Positions 1-8,421 of a stretch of DNA of 64,000 nucleotides are shown piece by piece. The notes beneath the pieces are model-generated. The model saw only the letters and a program-made list of their open reading frames with translations, searched no databases and was not told where the DNA came from. Numbering within the stretch: position 1 is the stretch's first letter; every line of letters starts with the position of its first letter. Both the position numbers and the translations under genes were made by a program. The stretch is from contig NZ_CP109178.1 in the NCBI RefSeq assembly GCF_036248255.1, forward strand, positions 7,032,001 through 7,096,000, read 5' to 3'. This stretch comes from Streptomyces sp. NBC_01717. GTDB lineage: Bacteria; Actinomycetota; Actinomycetes; Streptomycetales; Streptomycetaceae.

Positions 1-71
1 CGCTGGAGGGACGAGCGGGGCGGTCCGGCGCGTTCCCGTCCGTGCCGCTTCTCACCGATTTTTCAGACTGC

Positions 72-93
72 CCGACCGGCCGCGGCCGGTCGG
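72..93 (-). terminator. Palindromic terminator after the GNAT gene
   Basis: A perfect 22-base palindrome, CCGACCGGCCG followed by its complement, lies about 10 bases beyond the stop of the minus-strand GNAT gene. It has no U-tract, as is usual for Streptomyces terminators. The remaining bases to the window edge show no gene. Confidence 0.6.
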
Positions 94-103
94 CGCGGAC
101 CCG

Positions 104-625
104 TCACCGGGTCGCGGAGCGCCCTTCGTCCGTCCGGCCGGCCGGGGGCGCCAGGGTGAAGAGCAGCTCGTCGGTCAGCTCGCCGCGGGCGTGCGCGAAG
201 CCCCGGTCCTCGCCCGTGACGGTGAAGCCGCACTTCTCCAGCACCCGGCGCGAACCGGTGTTGTCGGCCGCCGCCCGGGCGTGCAGCGGACGTTCGGGCA
301 CGGCGTCCAGCAGCGCCCGCAGCGCGGCGGTAGCGAGCCCGCGGCCCCAGTGCGCCCGGTCGATCCAGTAGGTGACCTGGCGGTCGCCCTCGGGCCCGTA
401 CACCCCGGCGTTGCCGACCACCGCGCCGTCGGCGAGCACCGTCCGCATCACGATCGTCCGGTCGGCCAGGAGCCGCCTCCAGTGGGCGTCGAACGCGGCC
501 CGGTCGGTGGGGTCCTCGCTGGTGAACGCGGCCGTGCGGACGGACTCCGGATCGCACATGTACGCGTAGAACAGCGGCAGATCGCTGCCGCGCACCTCGC
601 GCAGGGTCACCTCGGCCGCGCTCAT
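104..625 (-). CDS. GNAT family N-acetyltransferase
   Basis: A 173-residue single-domain GNAT protein, close to the RimJ/RimL type. It would move an acetyl group from acetyl-CoA to an amine; the substrate cannot be read from sequence. The acetyl-CoA loop is visible as HWGRGLATAALRALLD in the C-terminal half, followed by the typical NTGSRRVLEKCGF segment. It starts 3 bases after the stop of the IclR gene on the same strand, so the two probably share a transcript and the enzyme may belong to the IclR regulon. A palindromic terminator follows. Confidence 0.85.
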   Translation of the reverse strand: MSAAEVTLREVRGSDLPLFYAYMCDPESVRTAAFTSEDPTDRAAFDAHWRRLLADRTIVMRTVLADGAVVGNAGVYGPEGDRQVTYWIDRAHWGRGLATAALRALLDAVPERPLHARAAADNTGSRRVLEKCGFTVTGEDRGFAHARGELTDELLFTLAPPAGRTDEGRSATR

Positions 626-628
626 CGG

Positions 629-1399
629 TCAGAGCCTCCGGGTGGCCAGCGTCAGACGGTCCCGCGCGTCGAAGAGCGCGTCCTTGACCATCTGCTCGTG
701 CGCGGGAGTGAGCCGGGCGACCGGCACCGAGCAGCTGATCGCGTCGCGCGCCGGAGTCCGGTACGGGATCGCGATCCCGAAGCACCGCAGCCCCAGGGTG
801 TTCTCCTCGCGGTCCACCGCATACCCCTGCTCGCGGATGACGTGCAGCTCCTCGATGAGCTTCTCGCGGTCGGTGAGGGTGTGCTCGGTCAGCGCGGGCA
901 GCGTCTCCGGCAGCATCTTGCGGACCTGCTCGTCGCTGTGGGTGGCCAGCAGCGCCTTGCCGAGCGAGGTGGAGTGGGCGGGCAGCCGGCGGCCGACGCG
1001 GGTGAAGGGACGCAGATAGTGCTGGGACTGCCGGGTGGCGAGATAGACCACGTTCGTACCGTCGAGGCGGGCCAGGTGGATGGTCTCCGTGGTGTCGTCG
1101 GAGAGCCTGTCCAGCGTCGGCCTGGCGGCCGCGACGACCTCGTCGCCGTCGATGTACGAGGTGCCGACCAGTAGCGCCCGCACGCCGATGCCGTACCGCG
1201 TCCCCGTCGCGTCGGTCTCCACCCAGCCCAGCTCGACCAGGGTGCGCAGCAGCATGTAGAGGCTCGACTTGGGATAGCCCACGGCTTCCTGCACGGCCGC
1301 CAGCGAATGCATACCGGGCCGCCCGGCGAAGTACTCGAGCAGCTCCACCGTCCGTACCGCGGACTTGACCTGTGCCCCACCTGACTCGGCAACCGACAT
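629..1399 (-). CDS. IclR family transcriptional regulator
   Basis: A 256-residue regulator with an N-terminal winged helix (helix-turn-helix around EAVGYPKSSLYMLLRTL) and a C-terminal IclR effector domain with the characteristic stretches LGKALLA and AVDREENTLGLRCFGIAIPY. I place the start at the ATG at 1399, which has a GGAAGGGG ribosome site just upstream; an in-frame start at 1453 would add 18 unconserved-looking residues. It is divergent from an aldehyde dehydrogenase that uses a keto-sugar-acid semialdehyde type of active site. IclR regulators often control sugar-acid or aromatic catabolism, so local control of that operon is likely. Inverted repeats in the gap at 1494-1516 are candidate operators. 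Confidence 0.93.
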   Translation of the reverse strand: MSVAESGGAQVKSAVRTVELLEYFAGRPGMHSLAAVQEAVGYPKSSLYMLLRTLVELGWVETDATGTRYGIGVRALLVGTSYIDGDEVVAAARPTLDRLSDDTTETIHLARLDGTNVVYLATRQSQHYLRPFTRVGRRLPAHSTSLGKALLATHSDEQVRKMLPETLPALTEHTLTDREKLIEELHVIREQGYAVDREENTLGLRCFGIAIPYRTPARDAISCSVPVARLTPAHEQMVKDALFDARDRLTLATRRL

Positions 1400-1493
1400 C
1401 GCCCTACGCCCCTTCCAGCCCACTTGCGAAACCCTGCGACTTCTTGCCAACACGGAACGCCCGGAAATAGAGTCCCTACATATTCACGATCAG

Positions 1494-1516
1494 GAACTCT
1501 GTTCAGAATACCGAAC
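1494..1516. promoter_or_regulatory. Candidate IclR operator between divergent genes
   Basis: Two overlapping inverted repeats share a GTTC arm: GAACTCTGTTC (1494-1504) and GTTCAGAATACCGAAC (1501-1516). The second matches its own reverse complement at 6 of 8 base pairs around a central AT. It lies 40-60 bases before the aldehyde dehydrogenase start, where a repressor could block the promoter. The assignment to the adjacent IclR protein is inferred from position. Confidence 0.5.
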
Positions 1517-1554
1517 AACTTCTGATGTGTGGCAGTGGAGCGGAAGGAAACACG

Positions 1555-3075
1555 GTGGCAGCAGCACCAGTCTGGAGCGTCGACCCCCGCACCGGGAACC
1601 CGCGTGAGCAGGTTGCGGTGGAGGCTACAGCGGAGGAGGTCGACCGTGCCGTCAGGGCGGCACATGCCGTACGGGACTCGCTGGCCGACCGCACCGTACG
1701 CGCCGCCTTCCTGCGTACCGCGGCCGATCTGCTCGCCGAGGCCGGTGAGCACGTGATCGAGGCCGCCGACGCGGAGACCGCACTCGGCCCGGCCCGGCTC
1801 ACCGGTGAGCTCGCCCGCACCGCAGCCCAGTTGCGGGCCTTCGCCGAGGTCGTCGACGAGGGCGCCTTCCTCGACATCCACATCGACCACGCGGACGCCA
1901 CCCGGACCCCGCCGTGGCCCGACCTGCGCCGCTACAAGATCCCGCTCGGCGTCGTCGCCGTCTACGCGGCCAGCAACTTCCCGCTCGCCTTCTCCGTACC
2001 CGGCGGCGACACCGCCAGCGCCCTGGCGGCCGGCTGCCCGGTCGTCGTCAAGGCGCACCCCGACCACCCCGCCACCTCCGAGCTGTGCGCCTCCGTGCTG
2101 CGCCGGGCTGCCGCCAAGGTCGGCCTGCCCGAGGACGTACTGATCCTGGTGCACGGCTTCGAGGCAGGCGTCGAGCTGGTCAAGCACCCGCTCGTGGCCG
2201 CCGCCGGCTTCACCGGCTCGATCCGCGGCGGGAGGGCGCTGTTCGACGCGGCGGCCGCCCGGCCCACCCCGATCCCGTTCCACGGCGAGCTCGGCTCCCT
2301 CAACCCCGTCGTCGTCACCGAGGCGGCCGCCGCCGAGCGCGGCGAGCAGATCGGTGCCGGGCTCGCGGGCTCGATGACGATGGGCGCGGGCCAGTTCTGC
2401 ACCAAGCCCGGCTTCGTCCTGGCCCCGACGGGCGAGACCGGCGACCGGCTGCTGAAGTCGCTGACCGACGCGGTCAGCGACAGCGAGGCCGCGGTCATGC
2501 TCGACCACCGGATGCGGGACGCCTTCGTCGCAGGTGTACGGGCCCGGGCCGAACTCCCGGACGTGGACGCCCCCGTCACCCCCGGCGCGAGTGGTGACCA
2601 CACCGTCTCCGCCGGCTTCCTGACCGTACCGGCGCACCTGCTGGCGACCGAAGGCCCGCACGACACGCTCCTGGAGGAGTGCTTCGGCCCGGTCACCGTC
2701 GTGGCCCGGTACGCCTCCGAGGACGAGATCACCGCCGTCCTGTCCCGGCTCCCCGGCAACCTCACCGCCACTCTCCAGATCGCCGAGGAGGGCGCCGACG
2801 CCGACGCCCCCGGACTCCTCGCGGCCCTCACCCCGCTGGCCGGCCGGGTCCTCGTCAACGGCTGGCCGACCGGTGTCGCGGTCGCCCCCGCCCAGCACCA
2901 CGGCGGCCCCTACCCGGCCACCACCTCCACCTCCACCTCGGTCGGCGCCACCGCGATCGAACGCTGGCTGCGCCCGGTCAGCTACCAGACGACACCGGAG
3001 GCACTGCTGCCGCCGGAACTGCGCGAGGACAACCCGCTGGGCCTGCCGCGCCGGGTGGACGGACGCCGCGCATGA
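1555..3075 (+). CDS. NADP-type aldehyde dehydrogenase (ketoglutarate-semialdehyde dehydrogenase-like)
   Basis: A 506-residue member of the aldehyde dehydrogenase superfamily. The catalytic cysteine is Cys282 in GAGQFCTKPG and the general base is Glu245 in FHGELGSLNPV, both typical of the branch that oxidises 2,5-dioxopentanoate (alpha-ketoglutarate semialdehyde) to 2-oxoglutarate at the end of pentose, sugar-acid and hydroxyproline catabolism. The GTG start at 1555 is chosen because GGAAGGA stands 6 bases before it; an ATG at 1525 lacks such a site. Divergent IclR control and a coupled DUF1349 gene suggest a small sugar-acid operon. The substrate is inferred. Confidence 0.88.
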   Translation: MAAAPVWSVDPRTGNPREQVAVEATAEEVDRAVRAAHAVRDSLADRTVRAAFLRTAADLLAEAGEHVIEAADAETALGPARLTGELARTAAQLRAFAEVVDEGAFLDIHIDHADATRTPPWPDLRRYKIPLGVVAVYAASNFPLAFSVPGGDTASALAAGCPVVVKAHPDHPATSELCASVLRRAAAKVGLPEDVLILVHGFEAGVELVKHPLVAAAGFTGSIRGGRALFDAAAARPTPIPFHGELGSLNPVVVTEAAAAERGEQIGAGLAGSMTMGAGQFCTKPGFVLAPTGETGDRLLKSLTDAVSDSEAAVMLDHRMRDAFVAGVRARAELPDVDAPVTPGASGDHTVSAGFLTVPAHLLATEGPHDTLLEECFGPVTVVARYASEDEITAVLSRLPGNLTATLQIAEEGADADAPGLLAALTPLAGRVLVNGWPTGVAVAPAQHHGGPYPATTSTSTSVGATAIERWLRPVSYQTTPEALLPPELREDNPLGLPRRVDGRRA

Positions 3076-3674
3076 CGCCGATCCTTCCCGAACTCCCCTT
3101 TGAGCTGCGGTCGTTCGGACCGGAGGGGCAGTGGTCGTACGAGGGCGGTGTACTGACCGGACGGGCGGGCGTCCGCCAGGACCGGTTCGTACCGCCCGGT
3201 GGCGACGCCCTCGACCCCGCGAGCGACGCACCGCGCCTGCTCGGTGTGGCACCGGACGGCGACTTCCAGCTGATCGCCCGGGTGAACGTCGGCTTCGCAG
3301 CGGCCTTCGACGCCGGGGTGCTCTATCTGCACGTCGGCGAACGGGAATGGGCGAAGCTCTGCCTGGAACTCTCCCCGGCCGACCCCACCATCTGCACCGT
3401 CGTCACCCGCGGCCGCTCCGACGACGCCAACGCCTTCGTCGTGGACGGCGAAAGCTGCTGGCTGCGGCTCAGCCGCAACGGCAGCGCGTTCGCCTTCCAC
3501 GCCTCGGCCGACGGCGAGAAGTGGACCTTCGTCCGCGTCTTCGACCTCGGCGACGCGGCAGCGGCGTCGATCGGCTTCCTCGTCCAGTCGCCGACCGGCG
3601 AGGGCTGCGAGGCGTCGTTCGACCGGATCGCGTTCCGCCCGACCGGGCTCGACGATCTGCGCGACGGCAGCTGA
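3072..3674 (+). CDS. DUF1349 family protein (concanavalin-like fold)
   Basis: A 200-residue protein whose sequence (LYLHVGEREWAKLCLEL, then VVTRGRSDDANAF and WTFVRVFDL) fits the DUF1349 family, a jelly-roll/concanavalin-like fold sometimes named regulation of enolase 1. No catalytic residues are established for the family. Carbohydrate binding is plausible from the fold but unproven. Its ATG overlaps the dehydrogenase stop as ATGA, so translation is coupled. It has no signal peptide and should be cytosolic. A strong terminator follows 9 bases after the stop, so the operon has two genes. Confidence 0.75.
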   Translation: MTPILPELPFELRSFGPEGQWSYEGGVLTGRAGVRQDRFVPPGGDALDPASDAPRLLGVAPDGDFQLIARVNVGFAAAFDAGVLYLHVGEREWAKLCLELSPADPTICTVVTRGRSDDANAFVVDGESCWLRLSRNGSAFAFHASADGEKWTFVRVFDLGDAAAASIGFLVQSPTGEGCEASFDRIAFRPTGLDDLRDGS

Positions 3675-3683
3675 GTCGCCTCG

Positions 3684-3720
3684 CGTCCGCGCCCGTCCGC
3701 CGAGCGGACGGGCGCGGACG
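3684..3720 (+). terminator. Strong hairpin terminator
   Basis: A perfect 17-base-pair stem (arms 3684-3700 and 3704-3720) closes on a 3-base CGA loop, 9 bases after the DUF1349 stop. It ends the dehydrogenase operon and insulates the next gene. Confidence 0.85.
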
Positions 3721-3893
3721 GGAGGCGGAACCGGGTGACAGCTCATGGCGGCGACCGCGCTCGGTGCTTCGGCGGCCACCCGGCCGCCGAGGCGGCTCCC
3801 GCCCGTCCGCGCACGATCGGCGCCGCCTTCTCGGACGGCCGCCGGGCGGACCGGCGTCGCAACCACGGGCCGACCCGTCGCGTCCCTCCCCTC

Positions 3894-4364
3894 ATGATCA
3901 GAACTGCCACGCCCGCCGATCTCGACGCCGTCGTCCAGCTGCACACCGAGGCCCGCGCCACCTACTACCGGGGCCACCTCCCGGAGGAGGAGTACGCGGG
4001 TGCCGCCGAGGTCGGCCGCAGCCGCGGTGGCTGGTCCCGCGCCATAGACCGCCCGGACGCCACCGTGCTCTGCGCCGAGCGGGACGGGACCCTCGCCGGC
4101 ATCGCGGCCTTCGCCGTACGCGACGGCGTCATGCACCTCACGCAACTCCACGTCTCCCCGTCCCACTGGCGTACCGGAATCGGCACCGAACTCCACACCG
4201 CCTGCGTCGACGCCTGGCGGCAGGCCGGAGTGGACAGCGCCCGGCTGGAAGTCTTCGTGCACAACACCCGCGCCCAGGCCTTCTACGCCGACCGGGGCTG
4301 GGCCCCCGATCCCGACCACCCGCACGTCGGCACCCATCTGGTCCTGCGCCGCACGGTGAGCTGA
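3894..4364 (+). CDS. GNAT family N-acetyltransferase
   Basis: A 156-residue GNAT protein. It begins with the typical MIRTATPADLDAVVQLH and carries the acetyl-CoA loop HWRTGIGTELHTACVDAWRQ and the C-terminal VFVHNTRAQAFYADRGW. The ATG at 3894 is chosen because similarity starts there; the upstream extension to 3735 is low-complexity and carries no family features. It stands alone between a terminator and the toxin locus. The substrate is unknown. Confidence 0.85.
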   Translation: MIRTATPADLDAVVQLHTEARATYYRGHLPEEEYAGAAEVGRSRGGWSRAIDRPDATVLCAERDGTLAGIAAFAVRDGVMHLTQLHVSPSHWRTGIGTELHTACVDAWRQAGVDSARLEVFVHNTRAQAFYADRGWAPDPDHPHVGTHLVLRRTVS

Positions 4365-4411
4365 CGGCCCCGCCCCCGCCAGAGCCTCACCACGGCTTCT
4401 TGGGACCGGAG

Positions 4412-4429
4412 TTGGGCCCTGGGGCCCAA
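4412..4429. promoter_or_regulatory. Short perfect inverted repeat before the toxin gene
   Basis: TTGGGCCC and GGGCCCAA are separated by two bases, 48 bases after the GNAT stop and about 80 bases before the toxin start. It could be a weak terminator of the GNAT gene or an operator of the toxin operon; the sequence does not decide. Confidence 0.35.
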
Positions 4430-4506
4430 GACTCCCACCCACAGCGCCCCTAGCCTGAACGGGCATCACTCTGCTTGTCGGCAGGTCTGGTTGGGGGAGA
4501 CAAGGC

Positions 4507-6969
4507 ATGTCCGCGATCGGTGGCATACCCGCATACGGAGGTGACGCTCCGGCGCCGGGTGAGGGGCGACGGGAGCTGCCACGGGCACTCGGAGCGGCCC
4601 GCATCCTGCTGCATGTCCTGTTCGGAGCCACCGTGCTGGGCGGCCTCGGGCTGTTCGGCTCCGCGCTCGCCGCGGACGCGATGGGCGGCGTGGTCATCGG
4701 CCTCGCGCTGTACGGGGCCGCGCCCGGAGTCCTGGGCTGGATTCTCTCGCGACGCGCCTGGACCGGCGGCAGGGGTGTATGGGGCGGCCTGATCGCCGTA
4801 CAGGTGTGGCTGATCCTCGGCGGCCTCGCCAACGTTGCGAACGGGTCGGTGCACGGCTTCACCCAGGTGTTCCTGCCCGTACTGATCCTGGTGCTCCTCA
4901 CCCGGACACAGAGCCGCGAGTGGTTCCGGCTGCCGGTGCGGGCCCGGGAGGACAAGCCCGAGTTCTCGCTCTCCCACATGATCACCTGGCGGCGGGACCG
5001 GGGGCAGACGGCTCTGGAGTACCTGGGCCTGGTCCTGATCGTCGTGGCGCTCATCGGCGCGCTGGTGCTGAGCGGAGTCGGCGGCCAGATCACGGACCGT
5101 CTCCAGGCGGCGATCTGCTCGCTCACGGGCACGTCGTGCGAGGTGGCGGGCACCGGCAGCGACACGGTCGGCGCCGGTAGGACCGCGGGCGGTACGGACG
5201 GGGGCGGTTCGGACGCGGGTGGCAGCGCCGTCGCCGGGGGTTCGGACTCGGGCGGCGCCGACAACGGCGGCGCCGTCGCCGGTGGCACGGATGCGGGATC
5301 CACCGGTGCGGGTGGTGCGAGCGGCAGCGGCGCGGGTGGTGCGAACGGTACTGGCGCGGGTGGTGCGAACGGCGCCGGCGGCTCCACCGCCGGGACAGCG
5401 AGCGGGGGCGCCGGCGGGGGCTCCGCCACCGGATCCGGCGGCGGCACCGGCGGACCCGACGGTCCGGGCACCGACACCTACCCCGAGACCAGCACCGAGC
5501 CCGAGGCCACGTACGACACCCCCGTCTCGGACGCGGACTCCGACGACTCCGGCGACTCCGGGAACGACGGGGACAAGAAGGAGGACTGCGGCGGCTGGGG
5601 CTTCTTCGGCTGTGCATGGGACCGCACCACGCAGGTCGTCAAGGGCCTCGCCGTCGACGGTGTCTGGGGCGATGTCACCGGCATCATCGACCTGTTCAAG
5701 CCCGAGACCTGGTCCGGCCTGGCCGATTACGGCAAGCAGCTGGGCGGCACGTGGATGCAGGACTCCAAGGACGCCGGGAGCAAGTGGGACAAGGGCGACT
5801 ACTTCGGTGCGCTCGGCGACTGGGGCAAGGCCTCGGTCAACACCGTCGTGAAGGTCGGCGACGACATGTTCGTCGGCGACGAGGTGCGGGACCGCTGGAA
5901 CAACGGCGAGAAGACGCGGGCCGTCACCGACGTCGTCTGGAACATCGGATCGCTCTTCATCCCCGGCTACGACGTAGCGAAGGTCGTCGGCAAGGCCAGC
6001 AAGCTCGGCAAGCTCGGCAAGGTCGCCGCGAAGGTGGCCGAAGCCGCCGAGAACGCCGGCAACGCCGCGCGCCGCGCCCGTAAGGCCGCTGAGGTCGGAG
6101 ACATCGACGGTGTCCGCAAGGCGGCCAAGGAGGCCGACGAGGCGGCGGACGAAGCAGAGGATGCGGCGCGCAAGACGGGCTGCAGCATCGCCCTCGGCCC
6201 CCGGGTGCGCTACGGAGGCTACGGCGGGATCCCCGGGGCCGGAACCGGGGTGCTCGCGGCAGGGCCCCCGGACCATGTGATCCTCGCCGACGACGGCTGC
6301 GACAAGGCGGCCGAGGCCAAGGCGAAGGAGGCCCGGGAGCAGGAACGGGCCGCCTGGACGGACAAGAAGCGTGCCGAGGAGAAGGATCGCGCGGCCAAGG
6401 CGCTGGCGGACAAGAAGCCGTATCCCGATCCCAAGCGCAACGACACCTCCGACCCGCGCAACTACAACCCGCCGGAGTGGGCCGAGGATCTCAAGGACCC
6501 GGAGCTGGGGTCCGCCGACCTCGGCGACGGCTACTGGGCGAGCCGCGACCGCAACCCTCCGCCCAACTGGGAGAACGAGTCCTGGCTGCGCTACCAGGAA
6601 CAGGTCACCGGCACCAAGCGCGGCAAGGAGTACGTCGTCGCGCACCCGGACGAGGGCGTGCCGCAGGTGGAGTACGACGGCTGGGACTCCGGTCGGCAGA
6701 CGTTCCTGGAGGCCAAGAACGGTTACGAGAGCTACCTCTCCAAGAGTGACAAGAGCACGCTCACCGATTCCGGCAAGCAGAAGTTCGTCGACGAGGCTCA
6801 GCGCCAGATCGACGCGTCCGGCGGCCGTGCCGTCGAATGGCACTTCTCCAACCCGGAGGTGGCCAAGGCCGCCCGCAAGGCGTTCCGGGAGAAAGGTCTG
6901 CGGGTCAAGGTCGTCTACACCGCGCAGAAGACGGGGGACAGCACCAGGAAGCCCGGGGCTTTCGACTAG
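4507..6969 (+). CDS. Membrane-anchored polymorphic toxin with prepilin-like motif and Tox-REase-5-like nuclease domain
   Basis: An 820-residue modular protein. Residues about 25-125 hold three or four hydrophobic segments. Residues 162-190 carry a basic patch, then GQTALEY (166-172) and a hydrophobic helix, matching the class III (Flp/Tad) prepilin motif G-X4-E-Y, with Glu171 at +5 from a possible cut after Gly166. A Gly/Ser/Thr-rich linker (about 215-330) and an acidic stretch lead to a pretoxin region. The last about 130 residues look like the restriction-endonuclease fold toxin Tox-REase-5: Asp724, then Glu735-x-Lys737 in FLEAKNGY, then WHF at 778-780. The expected activity is DNA cleavage in rival cells. 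A ribosome site GGGGGAGA precedes the ATG. An Imm52-like gene follows, supporting a toxin role. Confidence 0.82.
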   Translation: MSAIGGIPAYGGDAPAPGEGRRELPRALGAARILLHVLFGATVLGGLGLFGSALAADAMGGVVIGLALYGAAPGVLGWILSRRAWTGGRGVWGGLIAVQVWLILGGLANVANGSVHGFTQVFLPVLILVLLTRTQSREWFRLPVRAREDKPEFSLSHMITWRRDRGQTALEYLGLVLIVVALIGALVLSGVGGQITDRLQAAICSLTGTSCEVAGTGSDTVGAGRTAGGTDGGGSDAGGSAVAGGSDSGGADNGGAVAGGTDAGSTGAGGASGSGAGGANGTGAGGANGAGGSTAGTASGGAGGGSATGSGGGTGGPDGPGTDTYPETSTEPEATYDTPVSDADSDDSGDSGNDGDKKEDCGGWGFFGCAWDRTTQVVKGLAVDGVWGDVTGIIDLFKPETWSGLADYGKQLGGTWMQDSKDAGSKWDKGDYFGALGDWGKASVNTVVKVGDDMFVGDEVRDRWNNGEKTRAVTDVVWNIGSLFIPGYDVAKVVGKASKLGKLGKVAAKVAEAAENAGNAARRARKAAEVGDIDGVRKAAKEADEAADEAEDAARKTGCSIALGPRVRYGGYGGIPGAGTGVLAAGPPDHVILADDGCDKAAEAKAKEAREQERAAWTDKKRAEEKDRAAKALADKKPYPDPKRNDTSDPRNYNPPEWAEDLKDPELGSADLGDGYWASRDRNPPPNWENESWLRYQEQVTGTKRGKEYVVAHPDEGVPQVEYDGWDSGRQTFLEAKNGYESYLSKSDKSTLTDSGKQKFVDEAQRQIDASGGRAVEWHFSNPEVAKAARKAFREKGLRVKVVYTAQKTGDSTRKPGAFD

Positions 6970-7025
6970 CGTGGACGGGGTGCTTGCTCGGGCCGGACCA
7001 GGGGACGGCAGATGATGGAGGCAAC

Positions 7026-7748
7026 ATGCGACGTGTGGTGCGGGGCTTCTGGGGGCCTCGGGTGGAGTCGGCCGAGGTGCTGGCCCGACGTTGGAAGCTG
7101 ACCCTGGACCAGCTCGCCGGGCTTCTTCCGGCCGTCGGCTCCGGTTCGGTTGCGGGTGACACGCGGACGTGGCGGCAGATCCACTCGGGCGGGCCCGCCA
7201 CCGATCTCCTGCAGGACGAGGAGTCCATTCTCGCCGCCCTGCACGCGGCCCAGGAAGCCCACGGCTGGTCGGCCCGTATCGGCTCCGGACTGCAACTCGT
7301 CCTCGCGGGCGAGCCGGACTGGAAGATCGAGGTCAGTGGGACCGGGGGCGGCACCTCGGAGTTCCTCCTCCAGTCGATGGTGATCGGCATCAAATCGCCG
7401 GACACCGCCGAGATCCCCGACGCCGAGCTCCTCACGGCTGTCGCCGAGGTGTGGGAGCCGGATTTCGGTGATGTGACCGATGACGACGTGCTCGACGCCC
7501 TGGAGGACGACGGCGGCTTCGCCGTCGGTGAGCCTTCCATCGGTTGGATCGGCTATCTCTCCCCAGGGCGTGCGGCTCTGCTGCCGGACGGCATGGCGGT
7601 CGCGCGCAAGGAACTGCGCGGTGGGGGCGTGCTCCTCGACGTCGCTCCGCGTGGCAACGTCAAGGACGTACTCCGGACCTACCTGCAGTTGCGGGACGCG
7701 GGTGCACTGCAGCCGCTGCCCAGTCCGATGGAGCGGGCCACGCTGTGA
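7026..7748 (+). CDS. Imm52-like immunity protein
   Basis: A 240-residue soluble protein that begins MRRVVRGFWGPRVESAEVLA, the opening I associate with the immunity 52 family found beside Tox-REase toxins. It presumably binds and blocks the nuclease domain of the preceding protein to protect the producer and its kin. GGAGG stands 4 bases before the ATG at 7026, 56 bases after the toxin stop, so both are in one operon. The GTG of the next gene overlaps its stop. The family name is from memory; the immunity role is inferred from family and position. Confidence 0.72.
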   Translation: MRRVVRGFWGPRVESAEVLARRWKLTLDQLAGLLPAVGSGSVAGDTRTWRQIHSGGPATDLLQDEESILAALHAAQEAHGWSARIGSGLQLVLAGEPDWKIEVSGTGGGTSEFLLQSMVIGIKSPDTAEIPDAELLTAVAEVWEPDFGDVTDDDVLDALEDDGGFAVGEPSIGWIGYLSPGRAALLPDGMAVARKELRGGGVLLDVAPRGNVKDVLRTYLQLRDAGALQPLPSPMERATL

Positions 7749-8272
7749 CGGCCCGGATGGGCGAGGCGTTCGAGATCGATCGCGCGCTGTCCGACATCGA
7801 GACGCTGCTGGCCGGGCCGGTACCGGCGAGCGGACCGACGGACAGCCAGGGGGACCCGGTCACGGGGGAGTGGACCGCAACCTCGGGCGAGGGCTTCCGG
7901 ATCCTTCCGCTCTGGGAGAGCGACAGCCTCGTCGGCGTGTACGCGCCCGAGTGGAATGACGCGGACGAAGCCGCCCGCGGGCATCTGGACGGCCTCGTGG
8001 CGGAATTGGACCGTCGGTGGGGTGCCCACCGCAAGGTGGGCATGCGGGTGCCGATCTTCCGGAAGATCGCGGACGAGCCCATGCCGCCGCTCTTCCAGGC
8101 ACTGTGCGACGAGGACTGCCTCGGCGATCTGTCGGTGTGGGGGCCGGTGGCCGCCGGTCCCGGAGCCACGGACGTGTGGGTCGCGGCCTCCGTCAACCAG
8201 TGCGACGGCGACGCCCCGATGATCATCGTGGCCCTCGTCAGCGATCGCCCGATCGTCGAGCCGGACGAGTAG
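7745..8272 (+). CDS. Unknown protein coupled to the immunity gene
   Basis: A 175-residue soluble, acidic protein that I do not recognise. Its GTG overlaps the immunity gene stop as GTGA, so it is almost certainly co-translated. Visible features are a Trp/Asp/Glu-rich middle (FRILPLWESDSLVGVYAPEW) and a C-terminal stretch rich in beta-type residues (GATDVWVAASVNQCDG, then MIIVALVSDRPI). It has no signal peptide or membrane segment. Its place suggests a second immunity protein or an immunity cofactor. An alternative start at 7757 (ATG) would shorten it by four residues. Confidence 0.7.
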   Translation: MTARMGEAFEIDRALSDIETLLAGPVPASGPTDSQGDPVTGEWTATSGEGFRILPLWESDSLVGVYAPEWNDADEAARGHLDGLVAELDRRWGAHRKVGMRVPIFRKIADEPMPPLFQALCDEDCLGDLSVWGPVAAGPGATDVWVAASVNQCDGDAPMIIVALVSDRPIVEPDE

Positions 8273-8421
8273 TAGCCGACGGCCCTCCGGCTCGGTCGGG
8301 AATGACAGGGTCCGGGGGCGTGTTCATGCAACGAGCGGAGGGTGCCTCCGTGCTGCCCTCACAACCGTGCCGGGGCCGCGGCACGATCCATCTGCACAAC
8401 AGCCTGGAGAGAAGAAGAGTC

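Noticed and set aside
889..3252. A 787-residue open frame on the minus strand across the IclR and dehydrogenase genes
   Set aside because: It is antisense to the dehydrogenase and out of frame with the IclR gene; it encodes low-complexity Gly/Arg/Asp-rich sequence.
8367..8386. CGTGCCG/CGGCACG hairpin considered as a terminator after the toxin locus
   Set aside because: Only 7 base pairs, about 95 bases beyond the last stop and close to the next gene; too weak to call.
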